Numbered from the stretch's first letter, positions 36,134 through 44,624 are shown. The stretch: DNA of 64,000 nucleotides from Fimenecus sp045593555 (GCA_045593555.1 JAZNWU010000037.1:124001-188000), one strand, 5' to 3'. A program made the numbers and translations. The notes: generated from the letters alone by a model not told the origin.

Positions 36134-37768
36134 ATGACAATCGTACATTTACTTGAAAAAAATGCTCGTGAATATCCTAATGATGTTGCATTAGTTGAGA
36201 TTAATCCTGAGCAACCTGAAACAAGACGAATCACCTGGAGTGAATTTGAACTTGTTGAATCTGGTGCAAGACGCCCTTATCGTCGTGAAATAACTTGGGG
36301 TGTATTTGAAGAAAAAGCAAACCGTCTTGCAAACATGCTTACACAAAACGGAATAGGTAAGGGCAATAAAGTTGCTATTCTTTTGATGAACTGCATCGAC
36401 TGGTTACCAATTTACTTTGGTATTCTCAAAACAGGTGCTTTGGTAGTGCCGCTTAATTTCCGTTATTCGTCAGACGAAATTGATTATTGTCTTGATTTGG
36501 CAGAGGCTGATGTTCTCGTTTTCGGTAACGAATTTGTGGGACGAGTTGAGGCAATAGCAGATAAAATCAGTAAAAAATGTAAGCTTATTTACTTTGGTGC
36601 AAGTTGTCCTGCTTTTGCAGATGATTATAATGAGCTCGTTTCTGAATGTTCAAGCTCATACCACGGATGTTGGTTAGAGGAATCAGATGATGCTGCAATT
36701 TATTTCTCATCAGGTACAACAGGTTTCCCGAAGGCTATTTTACATAATCATGAAAGCCTTATTTTCTCTTGTAGAGTTGAACAGGCTCATCACGGACAGA
36801 CAAAGAATGACTGTTTCCTTTGCATTCCACCACTTTATCATACAGGTGCAAAGATGCATTGGTTCGGTAGCCTTTTATCAGGCTCAAAGGCAATTATCCT
36901 TAAGGGTACACAGTCGAGAAACATCCTCAAGGTTGCAAGTGAAGAAAAATGTTCTATAGTATGGCTTCTTGTTCCGTGGGCACAGGATATTCTCAATGCT
37001 ATTGACAGCGGTGAAATCGATTTGAATGAATTTGATTTTTCAAATTGGAGACTTATGCACATCGGTGCACAGCCTGTTCCACAGAGCCTTATCAAGCGCT
37101 GGCTTGAGTATTTCCCAAATCAGCAGTACGACACTAACTACGGTCTTTCTGAGTCAATCGGTCCCGGTGCTGTTCATCTTGGCGTTGAAAATGTACATAA
37201 GGTTGGTGCAATCGGTGTTCCGGGCTATGGTTGGGAAACAAAAATCGTTGACCCTGAGGGAAATGAAGTCCAGAAAGGTGATGTTGGTGAACTTTGCCTT
37301 AAAGGTCCTGGCGTTATGACTTGCTATTATCGTGACCCCGAGGCAACTGCAGCAACACTTAAAGACGGTTGGCTTCTGACAGGTGATATGGCTATGCAGG
37401 ACGAAGATGGTTTCATTTTCCTTGTTGACCGTAAAAAGGATGTTATTATCACAGGTGGTGAAAACCTTTATCCTGTGCAGATTGAAAACTTTATGGCAGC
37501 CCACGAAAAAATCAAGGATGTGGCTGTTATTGGTCTTCCTGACCCAAGACTTGGTGAAATTGCAACTGCAATTGTTGAAATTAAAAATGGTATGACTTGT
37601 ACAGAAGAAGAAATCAACGAATTCTGTATGAGTTTACCAAGATATAAAAGACCTCGAAAGATTATTTTCGCTGATGTACCTCGTAACCCGACAGGAAAAA
37701 TTGAAAAACCAAAGCTTCGTAAGATGTATGGTGGCGAAGGTCTTGTTGATTCACAGAATAAATCTTAA
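36134..37768 (+). CDS. AMP-forming acyl-CoA synthetase
   Basis: A 544-residue adenylate-forming ligase (ANL family) that activates a carboxylic acid to its CoA thioester with ATP. Motifs are YFSSGTTGFPKAILHNH (P-loop), YGLSESIGPGAVHLG, GWLLTGDMAMQDEDGF, DRKKDVIITGGENLYP and the C-terminal catalytic lysine in PTGKIEKPKL. Immediately upstream of iorAB, so an aryl acetate (indoleacetate, phenylacetate or hydroxyphenylacetate) is a sensible substrate, though medium-chain acids cannot be excluded. An odd stretch near residues 29-60 contains ITW-x-x-FE twice, like a short internal duplication. ATG follows TGGAGAA. Confidence 0.88.
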   Translation: MTIVHLLEKNAREYPNDVALVEINPEQPETRRITWSEFELVESGARRPYRREITWGVFEEKANRLANMLTQNGIGKGNKVAILLMNCIDWLPIYFGILKTGALVVPLNFRYSSDEIDYCLDLAEADVLVFGNEFVGRVEAIADKISKKCKLIYFGASCPAFADDYNELVSECSSSYHGCWLEESDDAAIYFSSGTTGFPKAILHNHESLIFSCRVEQAHHGQTKNDCFLCIPPLYHTGAKMHWFGSLLSGSKAIILKGTQSRNILKVASEEKCSIVWLLVPWAQDILNAIDSGEIDLNEFDFSNWRLMHIGAQPVPQSLIKRWLEYFPNQQYDTNYGLSESIGPGAVHLGVENVHKVGAIGVPGYGWETKIVDPEGNEVQKGDVGELCLKGPGVMTCYYRDPEATAATLKDGWLLTGDMAMQDEDGFIFLVDRKKDVIITGGENLYPVQIENFMAAHEKIKDVAVIGLPDPRLGEIATAIVEIKNGMTCTEEEINEFCMSLPRYKRPRKIIFADVPRNPTGKIEKPKLRKMYGGEGLVDSQNKS

Positions 37769-37793
37769 TTATATATAGAAAAGAGAAACAGAT

Positions 37794-39518
37794 ATGAAGA
37801 AATTAATGATAGGCAATCAGGCAGTTGCCGAAGGATTGCACGATGGTGGATTAGGTGTTGTATCAAGCTATCCCGGTACACCGTCAACTGAAATTACAGA
37901 ATTTTTAAGTAAATTTGATGATATTCACAGTGAATGGGCACCTAATGAAAAGGTTGCTTGTGAGGTTGCATTTGGTTCAAGCCTTGCAGGTGCTCGTTCT
38001 GCTTGTGCTATGAAACACGTTGGTTTGAATGTGGCAGCAGACCCATTGTTCACACTTTCATATACAGGTGTTAACGGTGGTATGGTAATCTGTGTTGCTG
38101 ATGACCCTGCAATGCACTCATCACAGAATGAGCAGGACTCCCGTCACTATGCAATGGCTTCAAAAGTGCCTATGCTCGAGCCTTCTGACTCACAGGAAGC
38201 ATATACATTTGCAAAAAATGCTTTTGAGCTTTCAGAAAAATTTGACACACCTGTACTTCTTCGTATGTGTACAAGAATTGCACATAGTCAGTCGATTGTT
38301 GAAACAAGCGAAAAACAGCCTGCTGTATTGAAGGATTATGAAAAGAATCCTGCAAAATACATTATGATGCCGGGTAATGCGATTAAGCGTCATCCTTTCG
38401 TTGAGGAAAGAACTTTGGCATTACAGGAATTTGCTGAAAATTGTGAATATAACACAGTTGAAATGAATTCTGACGAAATCGGTATTATCACATCAGGTTG
38501 TTCATATCAGTATGTAAAAGAGGTAATGGGGGAAACTGCAAGTGTCCTTAAAATCGGTATGTCATATCCATTACCTGTAAAACTTATTAAAGATTTCGCT
38601 TCAAAGGTTAAGACTTTATATGTTATCGAAGAACTTGACCCATTTATTGAGAATCACGTGAAATCACTTGGTATAGATGTAATAGGTAAAGAAAAATTCT
38701 CAATTTTAGGCGAGTTTTCACAGGCAACTATTGCAAAAGCATTCGGTAAGGAATTACCTGAAAGTGTTTCAGCAGATGCTGTTATTCCTAACAGACCACC
38801 AATGATGTGTGCAGGTTGCCCTCACAGAGGTCTTTTCTATACTCTTGCAAAGAATAAGATTACTGCACTCGGTGACATCGGTTGTTATACTCTTGGTGCT
38901 GTGCCACCACTTAATGCTCTTGACTCAACACTTTGTATGGGTGCGTCAATTTCAGGACTTCACGGATTTAACCTTGCGAGAGGTAGCGAAGCAGAGAAAA
39001 AGAGTGTTGCAGTTATCGGTGACTCAACATTTATGCATTCAGGTATGACAGGTCTTGTAAATGTGGCTTATAATGCTACAAATTCAACTGTTATTATCCT
39101 TGATAACTCAATTACAGGTATGACAGGACATCAGCAGAATCCTACAACAGGTTATAACATTAAGGGTGACCCTGCTACAAAGGTTGATCTTGAAACACTT
39201 TGTAAAGCTCTCGGTATCAACAGAGTAAGAGTAGTTGACCCTTATGACCTTAAAGCTTGTAATGATGCTGTTAAAGAAGAACTTGCTGTAGAAGAACCAT
39301 CAGTTATTATTTCACGCAGACCTTGTGTTCTTCTTAAATCTGTTAAGCACGAAGCACCACTTAAGGTTGATGCAGATAAATGTAAGTCATGTAAGAGATG
39401 TATGACTCTTGGTTGTCCTGCAATCAGTATGAAAGATGGAAAAGCAAGAATTGATGCAACATTATGTGTAGGTTGCGGAGTTTGTAAACAGCTCTGTGCC
39501 TTTGATGCAATTATATAA
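37794..39518 (+). CDS. iorA: Indolepyruvate:ferredoxin oxidoreductase, alpha subunit
   Basis: A 574-residue TPP- and Fe-S-containing subunit. Together with IorB it interconverts aryl pyruvates (from Trp, Phe, Tyr) and aryl-acetyl-CoA with ferredoxin as electron carrier. The N-terminal pyrimidine domain has SSYPGTPSTEITEFL. The TPP/Mg site is GDIGCYTLG and GDSTFMHSGMTGL. The C-terminal ferredoxin domain carries two 4Fe-4S motifs, CKSCKRCMTLGCP and CVGCGVCKQLC. Full length. It lies 25 bases after the acyl-CoA synthetase and 14 before iorB, so one operon. Confidence 0.95.
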   Translation: MKKLMIGNQAVAEGLHDGGLGVVSSYPGTPSTEITEFLSKFDDIHSEWAPNEKVACEVAFGSSLAGARSACAMKHVGLNVAADPLFTLSYTGVNGGMVICVADDPAMHSSQNEQDSRHYAMASKVPMLEPSDSQEAYTFAKNAFELSEKFDTPVLLRMCTRIAHSQSIVETSEKQPAVLKDYEKNPAKYIMMPGNAIKRHPFVEERTLALQEFAENCEYNTVEMNSDEIGIITSGCSYQYVKEVMGETASVLKIGMSYPLPVKLIKDFASKVKTLYVIEELDPFIENHVKSLGIDVIGKEKFSILGEFSQATIAKAFGKELPESVSADAVIPNRPPMMCAGCPHRGLFYTLAKNKITALGDIGCYTLGAVPPLNALDSTLCMGASISGLHGFNLARGSEAEKKSVAVIGDSTFMHSGMTGLVNVAYNATNSTVIILDNSITGMTGHQQNPTTGYNIKGDPATKVDLETLCKALGINRVRVVDPYDLKACNDAVKEELAVEEPSVIISRRPCVLLKSVKHEAPLKVDADKCKSCKRCMTLGCPAISMKDGKARIDATLCVGCGVCKQLCAFDAII

Positions 39519-39532
39519 GGAGGGGACTTGAA

Positions 39533-40105
39533 ATGAAAACTGTTAGTGTTATGATAGTTGGTGTAGGTGGACAGGGAAGTCTTCTTGCATCAAAATTATT
39601 AGGTCGTCTTCTTGTTGACGAAGGATATGATGTAAAGGTAAGTGAAGTTCACGGTATGAGTCAGCGTGGTGGCTCTGTTGTAACTTATGTCCGCTTTGGT
39701 GATAAGGTTTATTCACCAATTATCACAGATGGAGAAGCAGATATTATTATCTCATTTGAAAAACTTGAAGCAGGTCGTTATGCTAAATACCTTAAAAAGG
39801 ACGGTAAAATCGTTGTTAATACACAGCAGATTGACCCAATGCCTGTTATTATAGGTGCAGCAGAATATCCTGAAACAGTTCTTGATGAATTAACTGCAAA
39901 AGGTGTCAGCGTTGATGCTCTTGATGCTCTCACATTAGCAGAAGAAGCAGGCTCATCAAAAGCTGTTAATATTGTTCTTATGGGTAAGGCTGCAAAGTAT
40001 TTCGATATTCCTTATGAAAGCTGGATTACTGCAATCGAAAATACAGTTGCACCAAAGTTTATTGACATGAATAAAAAAGCATTTGAATTAGGTTTTAATG
40101 CATAA
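39533..40105 (+). CDS. iorB: Indolepyruvate:ferredoxin oxidoreductase, beta subunit
   Basis: The 190-residue gamma-type (POR_gamma) partner of IorA. VGVGGQGSLLASKLLG, EVHGMSQRGGSVVTYVRFG and ADIIISFEKLEAGRY are diagnostic. AAGGAGG precedes the ATG. No terminator follows: the next promoter begins eight bases after the stop, so read-through from iorAB into the T-box leader downstream is possible and would place paaK partly under both promoters. Confidence 0.94.
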   Translation: MKTVSVMIVGVGGQGSLLASKLLGRLLVDEGYDVKVSEVHGMSQRGGSVVTYVRFGDKVYSPIITDGEADIIISFEKLEAGRYAKYLKKDGKIVVNTQQIDPMPVIIGAAEYPETVLDELTAKGVSVDALDALTLAEEAGSSKAVNIVLMGKAAKYFDIPYESWITAIENTVAPKFIDMNKKAFELGFNA

Positions 40106-40112
40106 AAAACAC

Positions 40113-40141
40113 TTGACTATAAGCATTTAATGTGCTAAAAT
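40113..40141 (+). promoter_or_regulatory. Promoter of the T-box/paaK transcript
   Basis: TTGACT, 17-bp spacer, TAAAAT. Predicted start near 40148, just ahead of the T-box stem I. Confidence 0.75.
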
Positions 40142-40147
40142 GTTAAA
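40126..40147. promoter_or_regulatory. Operator-like motif shared with the symporter promoter
   Basis: TTTAATGTGCTAAAAT followed by GTTAAA overlaps the -10 box. Aligned from the -35, it matches the minus-strand symporter promoter (TTTAAAGTGCTAAACT then TTAAA) at about 17 of 21 positions. Confidence 0.6.
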
Positions 40148-40159
40148 GTAATAAAGACG

Positions 40160-40424
40160 TTTGAACGGAAATTAGTACCCGGAAATATCATTTTTAGAGA
40201 GCTGCGATTGGTGTGATGCAGTAGTGTAAAGTCGGTGAATTCATTCCGTGAGTCGTTGGCTGAAGGTCAATTGAACTGTGTAGGTCAAACGGGTTCGACC
40301 GTTATATCGACAAGGGTGTGTCAGCACTCGGAGGCCGTTATCGATAGGTAATGGTAAATAGAGGTGGTACCACGGGAAATTTCTCGTCCTCTGTATTTCA
40401 GGTCGGAATGCAGAGGATTTTTTT
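40160..40424 (+). promoter_or_regulatory. T-box riboswitch, apparent specifier UUC (Phe)
   Basis: A tRNA-sensing leader. Stem I is closed by ACGGA (40165-40169) with TCCGT (40245-40249). The 5' side of its specifier loop has AGTA (40174-40177) and the 3' side has GAA-TTC-A with TTC at 40240-40242, the Phe codon. The apical AGAGA...GGTG loop elements are at 40196-40213. The T-box GAGGTGGTACCACGGG (40361-40376) has TGGT at 40365-40368, whose last base pairs with discriminator A, as in tRNA-Phe. The terminator stem follows at 40388-40416 with T-run to 40424. The specifier assignment is by eye. This is the only stretch over 300 bases without a gene. Confidence 0.9.
40388..40424 (+). terminator. 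Conditional terminator of the T-box
   Basis: CCTCTGTATTTC pairs with GAATGCAGAGG and is followed by ATTTTTTTA. Its 5' arm also pairs with the T-box region (antiterminator), so uncharged tRNA prevents termination. Confidence 0.88.
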
Positions 40425-40483
40425 ATTTGACTTCTGTTTTCCACCAAAACCCAAACAAAAAAATCGGAAAGGGCGATACAGAA

Positions 40484-41794
40484 ATGGAAAAAAGATATTA
40501 TCAAAAAGAAATTGAAACCATGCCTGTTGAAGATATTAAAAAGCTTCAATCAGAAAAATTGGTAAAACAGGTTAAGCATGTTTATGAAAATGTGCCTTAC
40601 TACAAGAATTTAATGGATGAAAAAGGTGTTACACCTGATGACATTAAAGGTATTGAGGACTTGCATAAACTTCCTTTCTTAACAAAGGCAGACTTAAGAG
40701 ATGCTTATCCTTATGGACTCCTTGCAAAACCTCTTGAGGACTGCGTTCGTATTCAGTCAACATCAGGTACAACTGGCAGACGAGTTGTTGCATTCTATAC
40801 ACAGCACGATATTGACTTGTGGGAAGACTGCTGTGCTCGTGCAATTATTGCTGCAGGTGGTACAAAAGAAGACGTTTGTCAGGTAGCATATGGTTATGGT
40901 CTTTTCACAGGTGGTCCCGGACTTAACGGTGGTAGCCATAAAGTTGGCTGTCTTACACTTCCTATGTCATCAGGCTTTACAGAAAGACAGATTCAGTTTA
41001 TGATGGACCTTAAAGCAACTATTCTTTGTTGTACTCCATCTTATGCTGCATATATCGGTGAATCATTAAAGGAACAGGGTTATACCCCTGACCAGATTCC
41101 TCTTAAAGCAGGTATTTTCGGTGCAGAAGCTTGGACAAACGAAATGCGTCGTCAGATTGAAGAAACTCTTGGAATTAAGGCTTATGATATTTATGGCCTT
41201 ACAGAAACTTCAGGTCCCGGTGTATCATTTGAATGTGAAGAACAGACAGGTATGCACATTAACGAAGACCATTTCTTAGCAGAAATTATCGACCCTGAAA
41301 CAGGCGAAGTTTTACCAGAAGGCAGTAAGGGTGAACTTGTATTTACTTCTCTTGATAAAGAAGCATTCCCACTTCTTCGTTACCGTACAAGAGATATCTG
41401 TGTTCTTTCTCGTAAACCTTGTTCTTGTGGAAGAACTCTTATTAAAATGGCTAAACCAATGGGTAGAAGTGACGATATGCTTATTATCCGTGGTGTTAAC
41501 GTATTCCCAAGCCAGATTGAAGCAGTTCTTCTTAAAGAAGGCTATCAGCCAAACTATCAGATTATCATTGACCGTGTAAATAATAATGATACATTCGATG
41601 TTATGGTTGAAATGAATCCTGACCAGTTTACAGATACTGTAAGTGGTGTTACAGCTCAGGAAAAAGCACTTGCAAATGCTATGAAGGTTATGCTTGGTAT
41701 CAACCCTGCTGTTCACCTTGTTGCACCAAAGAGTATTGCTCGTAGCGAAGGTAAAGCAGTTCGTGTTGTTGATAAGCGTAAGCTTTATGATTAA
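40484..41794 (+). CDS. paaK: Phenylacetate-CoA ligase
   Basis: A 436-residue ANL-family ligase that converts phenylacetate (or another aryl acetate), ATP and CoA to the aryl-acetyl-CoA. PaaK signatures are HVYENVPYYKNLMDEKGV near the start, QSTSGTTGRRVVAFYT (P-loop), YDIYGLTETSGPGVSFEC, and RSDDMLIIRGVNVFPSQIE; the C-terminal Lys region is present. The start is ATG 40484, giving normal family length; the open frame reaches back to 40364 inside the T-box and cannot be used. Expression is controlled by the Phe-type T-box, unusual for a gene normally called catabolic. The ACT-domain gene follows 18 bases after. Confidence 0.93.
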   Translation: MEKRYYQKEIETMPVEDIKKLQSEKLVKQVKHVYENVPYYKNLMDEKGVTPDDIKGIEDLHKLPFLTKADLRDAYPYGLLAKPLEDCVRIQSTSGTTGRRVVAFYTQHDIDLWEDCCARAIIAAGGTKEDVCQVAYGYGLFTGGPGLNGGSHKVGCLTLPMSSGFTERQIQFMMDLKATILCCTPSYAAYIGESLKEQGYTPDQIPLKAGIFGAEAWTNEMRRQIEETLGIKAYDIYGLTETSGPGVSFECEEQTGMHINEDHFLAEIIDPETGEVLPEGSKGELVFTSLDKEAFPLLRYRTRDICVLSRKPCSCGRTLIKMAKPMGRSDDMLIIRGVNVFPSQIEAVLLKEGYQPNYQIIIDRVNNNDTFDVMVEMNPDQFTDTVSGVTAQEKALANAMKVMLGINPAVHLVAPKSIARSEGKAVRVVDKRKLYD

Positions 41795-41812
41795 TTGAAA
41801 GGGGAATATACT

Positions 41813-42244
41813 ATGTCATTAAAACAGTTGACTATTTTCGTTGAAAACAAGCAAGGAACTTTGGTTGATATTACTGATATTCTTGCAAAAAATAATGTTA
41901 ATATGAGAGCACTCTCAATCGCAGATACACAAGATTTCGGTATCCTTCGTCTTATCGTAAATGATAACGAAACTGCAACAAAAGCATTGACAGAAGCAGG
42001 TTATCTTCTTAAAATGACTGATGTTGTTGGTGTTAAAATCGGTGACCAGCCCGGTAAGCTTTCAAAGGCTCTTGAAGTCCTTGATGAAGCAAAAATCAAT
42101 ATGGAATATCTTTACGCATTTATGGCTCGTACAGAAAAACACGCTTATGTTGTTCTTCGTGTGGCTGATAATGATGCAGCAGAAAAAGCACTTGAAGCTG
42201 CAGGCTTTCATATGATTACCGACGCTGACGTTGATAAGCTCTAA
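41813..42244 (+). CDS. Tandem ACT-domain protein
   Basis: A 143-residue protein made of two ACT domains (about residues 1-66 and 70-140), each opening with a strand plus GTLVDITDILAKNNVNM or GKLSKALEVLDEAKINM. ACT domains bind amino acids. Genes of this type commonly sit beside paaK in iorAB loci, where the protein is thought to sense an aromatic or branched-chain amino acid and modulate the enzymes. No catalytic domain. The start is ATG 41813, eight bases after GAAAGGGG; TTG 41795 is a frame extension through the ribosome site. Under the same T-box control as paaK. Confidence 0.85.
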   Translation: MSLKQLTIFVENKQGTLVDITDILAKNNVNMRALSIADTQDFGILRLIVNDNETATKALTEAGYLLKMTDVVGVKIGDQPGKLSKALEVLDEAKINMEYLYAFMARTEKHAYVVLRVADNDAAEKALEAAGFHMITDADVDKL

Positions 42245-42256
42245 TAAATAAAAATA

Positions 42257-42291
42257 ATCTCCCAATCCGATAAGGAAAGGGAGATTTTTTT
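42257..42291. terminator. Convergent terminator
   Basis: ATCTCCC...GGGAGAT with a 15-base loop, followed by TTTTTTTC. It ends the paaK transcript and lies just beyond the stop of the convergent HAD gene. Confidence 0.75.
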
Positions 42292-42300
42292 CTTTAATTA

Positions 42301-43077
42301 TTACTTTGTAAGAATTTCACCGACATTTTCGAAAATGTATTTTGGTCGGTATGGAAAAAGGTCAATGTTTTCCATTGATGTAACACCTGATAAAACAAGT
42401 ACAGTATCAACATTTGATTCAATACCTGCGATAATGTCCGTATCCATTCTGTCACCGATAAATGCAATTTCCTCACTATGACAACCTAATTTTGTTAAAC
42501 CATGACGAAGCATCAATGGGTTCGGTTTGCCGACAAAATATGCCTTTTTACCTGTTGCGATTTCAATAGGTGCTATAAGAGAACCCGTTGCAGGCATAAT
42601 GCCTTTTTCAGTAGGACCTGTAATATCGGGATTTGTGCCGATAAGCTTTGCACCTTTGAGAACTAATTCGATTGCCTTTTCAATTTTCTCAAAGTTGTAT
42701 GTTCTTGTTTCACCGACAACCACATAGTCAGGATTAACATCATTCATATAAATTCCTTGGTCATAAAGAGCCTTTGTAAGTGCTGCTTCACCGATTACAT
42801 AAGCAGTACATCCTGGTTTCTGACTACTCAAAAATGCTGCTGTTGCCATAGCACTTGTGTAAAAGTGGTCAGCAGAAACCTTAAGTCCCATTCTCTCGAG
42901 TTTCATACTCAATTCATGAGGAGTTTTTTCAGGACTGTTTGTAAGAAATACAAACTTTTTATCATTGTCTATCATCCAGTTTATGAAATCAGCAACACCG
43001 GGTAAAATCTTGTTGCCGTGATAAATAACACCGTCCATATCGCTGATAAAACCTTTTTTATTTAAAATATCATTCAT
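42301..43077 (-). CDS. HAD-IIA family phosphatase (NagD-like)
   Basis: A 258-residue haloacid-dehalogenase hydrolase. Motif I is GFISDMDGVIYHG (nucleophile Asp and the general acid two residues on), motif II is FLTNSPEKT, and the C2 cap lies between residues about 70 and 180. Motif III/IV are GKPNPLMLRHG and IAFIGDRMDTDIIAG. NagD-type enzymes dephosphorylate nucleotides, phosphoglycolate or sugar phosphates; the physiological substrate is unknown. GGAGGTG precedes the start codon. Single-gene transcript. Confidence 0.9.
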   Translation of the reverse strand: MNDILNKKGFISDMDGVIYHGNKILPGVADFINWMIDNDKKFVFLTNSPEKTPHELSMKLERMGLKVSADHFYTSAMATAAFLSSQKPGCTAYVIGEAALTKALYDQGIYMNDVNPDYVVVGETRTYNFEKIEKAIELVLKGAKLIGTNPDITGPTEKGIMPATGSLIAPIEIATGKKAYFVGKPNPLMLRHGLTKLGCHSEEIAFIGDRMDTDIIAGIESNVDTVLVLSGVTSMENIDLFPYRPKYIFENVGEILTK

Positions 43078-43101
43078 AGGTTGACACCTCCATCAAAGTA
43101 G

Positions 43102-43130
43102 ATTTTAGTGGAAAAGTTTGTAAAAGTCAA
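43102..43130 (-). promoter_or_regulatory. Promoter of the HAD phosphatase gene
   Basis: Minus strand TTGACT, 17-bp spacer, TAAAAT, 25 bases upstream of the start codon. Confidence 0.7.
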
Positions 43131-43188
43131 CTTTCAACTATTACAAATAATCATTTGAAAAAATTCCTTTTTTATCTAACATTACATA

Positions 43189-43217
43189 TTGATTATATCG
43201 CTTTACTGTGTTAAAAT
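43189..43217 (+). promoter_or_regulatory. Promoter of hisHF
   Basis: TTGATT, 17-bp spacer, TAAAAT, about 30 bases upstream of hisH. No T-box or attenuator is present in the short leader. Confidence 0.65.
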
Positions 43218-43248
43218 GAATTATTATTTTCTGTAAGGAATGAAATGA

Positions 43249-43863
43249 ATGATAGCAATAATTGATTACGGTGCAGGTAATTTGCAGAGTGTAAAAAAAG
43301 CTCTTGATTTTATCGGTGCCGAAAGTGTAATAACGGATAATCCCGAAACAATCAACGCTTGTGACAAAATTTTGCTTCCGGGTGTTGGTTCATTTGGTGA
43401 TGCAATGGATTCCATGAGTAAAAAAGGTCTTGTTGAAACTGTAAAACGGAATGCTTTAAGTGGAAAACCATTTTTAGGTATTTGTCTTGGACTTCAACTG
43501 CTTTTTGAAGAGTCAGAAGAATCTCCCGGAGTAAAAGGTCTTGGCATTTTCAAGGGTAAAATTAAGAAGTTTTCACCTGATATGGGACTTAAAATTCCTC
43601 ATATAGGTTGGAATTCACTTGAAATTAAGCAAAAAGATACTCTCTTTAAGAATATTCCCGAAAACAGTTATGTTTATTTCGTTCATTCATATTATCTTCA
43701 TGCAGAAGATGAAGATGAAATCGCAACTGTGACAAATTATGGAATTGATTTTCATTCTGCAGTCGGAAAAAATAATGTCTTTGCAACACAGTTTCACCCT
43801 GAAAAATCAGGTGATGTGGGATTACAGATTCTTAAAAATTTTGCATCAATGGAGGGTAAATAA
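43249..43863 (+). CDS. hisH: Imidazole glycerol phosphate synthase, glutaminase subunit
   Basis: A 204-residue class I glutamine amidotransferase that supplies ammonia to HisF. IIDYGAGNLQSVKKAL starts the protein. The nucleophile Cys is in FLGICLGLQLLFE, and the His/Glu of the triad are in FATQFHPEKSG. PGVGSFGDAM and the oxyanion-strand region are intact. The stop directly precedes the hisF start codon. Confidence 0.95.
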   Translation: MIAIIDYGAGNLQSVKKALDFIGAESVITDNPETINACDKILLPGVGSFGDAMDSMSKKGLVETVKRNALSGKPFLGICLGLQLLFEESEESPGVKGLGIFKGKIKKFSPDMGLKIPHIGWNSLEIKQKDTLFKNIPENSYVYFVHSYYLHAEDEDEIATVTNYGIDFHSAVGKNNVFATQFHPEKSGDVGLQILKNFASMEGK

Positions 43864-44619
43864 ATGTACGCTAAAAGAATTATACCTTGTCTTGATGTTA
43901 AAAATGGTCGAGTAGTAAAGGGTGTCAGCTTCGTCAATATCCGTGATGCAGGTGACCCTGTGGAATGTGCTATTGAATACAATAAAAAAGGTGCTGACGA
44001 GTTAGTTCTACTTGACATTACTGCAACTCACGAGGGCAGAGGCACAATGCTCGAAATTGTCCGTCAGGTTGCCGATAATATCTTTATTCCATTTACAGTT
44101 GGTGGCGGAATTCGTACAGTTGATGATTTTAAAGAATTACTTCGTGCAGGTGCTGATAAAATTTCAGTAAACTCTGCTGCTGTTCGAAATCCTGACCTTA
44201 TAAACGACGCTGCATATAAATTCGGTAGTCAGTGTGTTGTTTGTGCTATTGATGCTAAACGAAATGCTCAAGGTTGGGAGGTTTATCTCAATGGTGGAAG
44301 AATTCCGACAGGCATTGATGCTGTTAAATGGGCAGAAGAAGCAGTTAAAAGGGGAGCAGGAGAAATATTGCTCACAAGTATGGATTGTGACGGTCAAAAG
44401 ACAGGTTACGACAATGACCTTAACCGTGCAGTTTCTGAATGTGTAGGCGTGCCTGTAATCGCATCAGGTGGAGCAGGTGAAAAATCCCATTTCCTTGATG
44501 CTTTCAATGAGGGCAAAGCAGACGCTGTACTTGCTGCATCCCTTTTCCACTTCAACGAAATTCCAATCATGGACTTAAAACACTATCTCAAAGACAATGG
44601 AATTTCAGTTCGATTATAA
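43864..44619 (+). CDS. hisF: Imidazole glycerol phosphate synthase, cyclase subunit
   Basis: A 251-residue (beta-alpha)8 barrel that condenses PRFAR with ammonia to imidazole glycerol phosphate and AICAR. IIPCLDVKNGRVVKGVSF carries the catalytic Asp11 equivalent, and LLTSMDCDGQKTGYD the second (Asp130 equivalent). Phosphate-binding motifs PFTVGGGIRT and VIASGGAGEKSHF are intact. Forms the HisHF heterodimer. No other his gene is in the window, so the pathway is split across the chromosome. Confidence 0.96.
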   Translation: MYAKRIIPCLDVKNGRVVKGVSFVNIRDAGDPVECAIEYNKKGADELVLLDITATHEGRGTMLEIVRQVADNIFIPFTVGGGIRTVDDFKELLRAGADKISVNSAAVRNPDLINDAAYKFGSQCVVCAIDAKRNAQGWEVYLNGGRIPTGIDAVKWAEEAVKRGAGEILLTSMDCDGQKTGYDNDLNRAVSECVGVPVIASGGAGEKSHFLDAFNEGKADAVLAASLFHFNEIPIMDLKHYLKDNGISVRL

Positions 44620-44624
44620 TGAAA

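Noticed and set aside
40364..40483. N-terminal extension of phenylacetate-CoA ligase
   Set aside because: The extension would be encoded by the T-box antiterminator and terminator. Family length and ATG 40484 argue against it.
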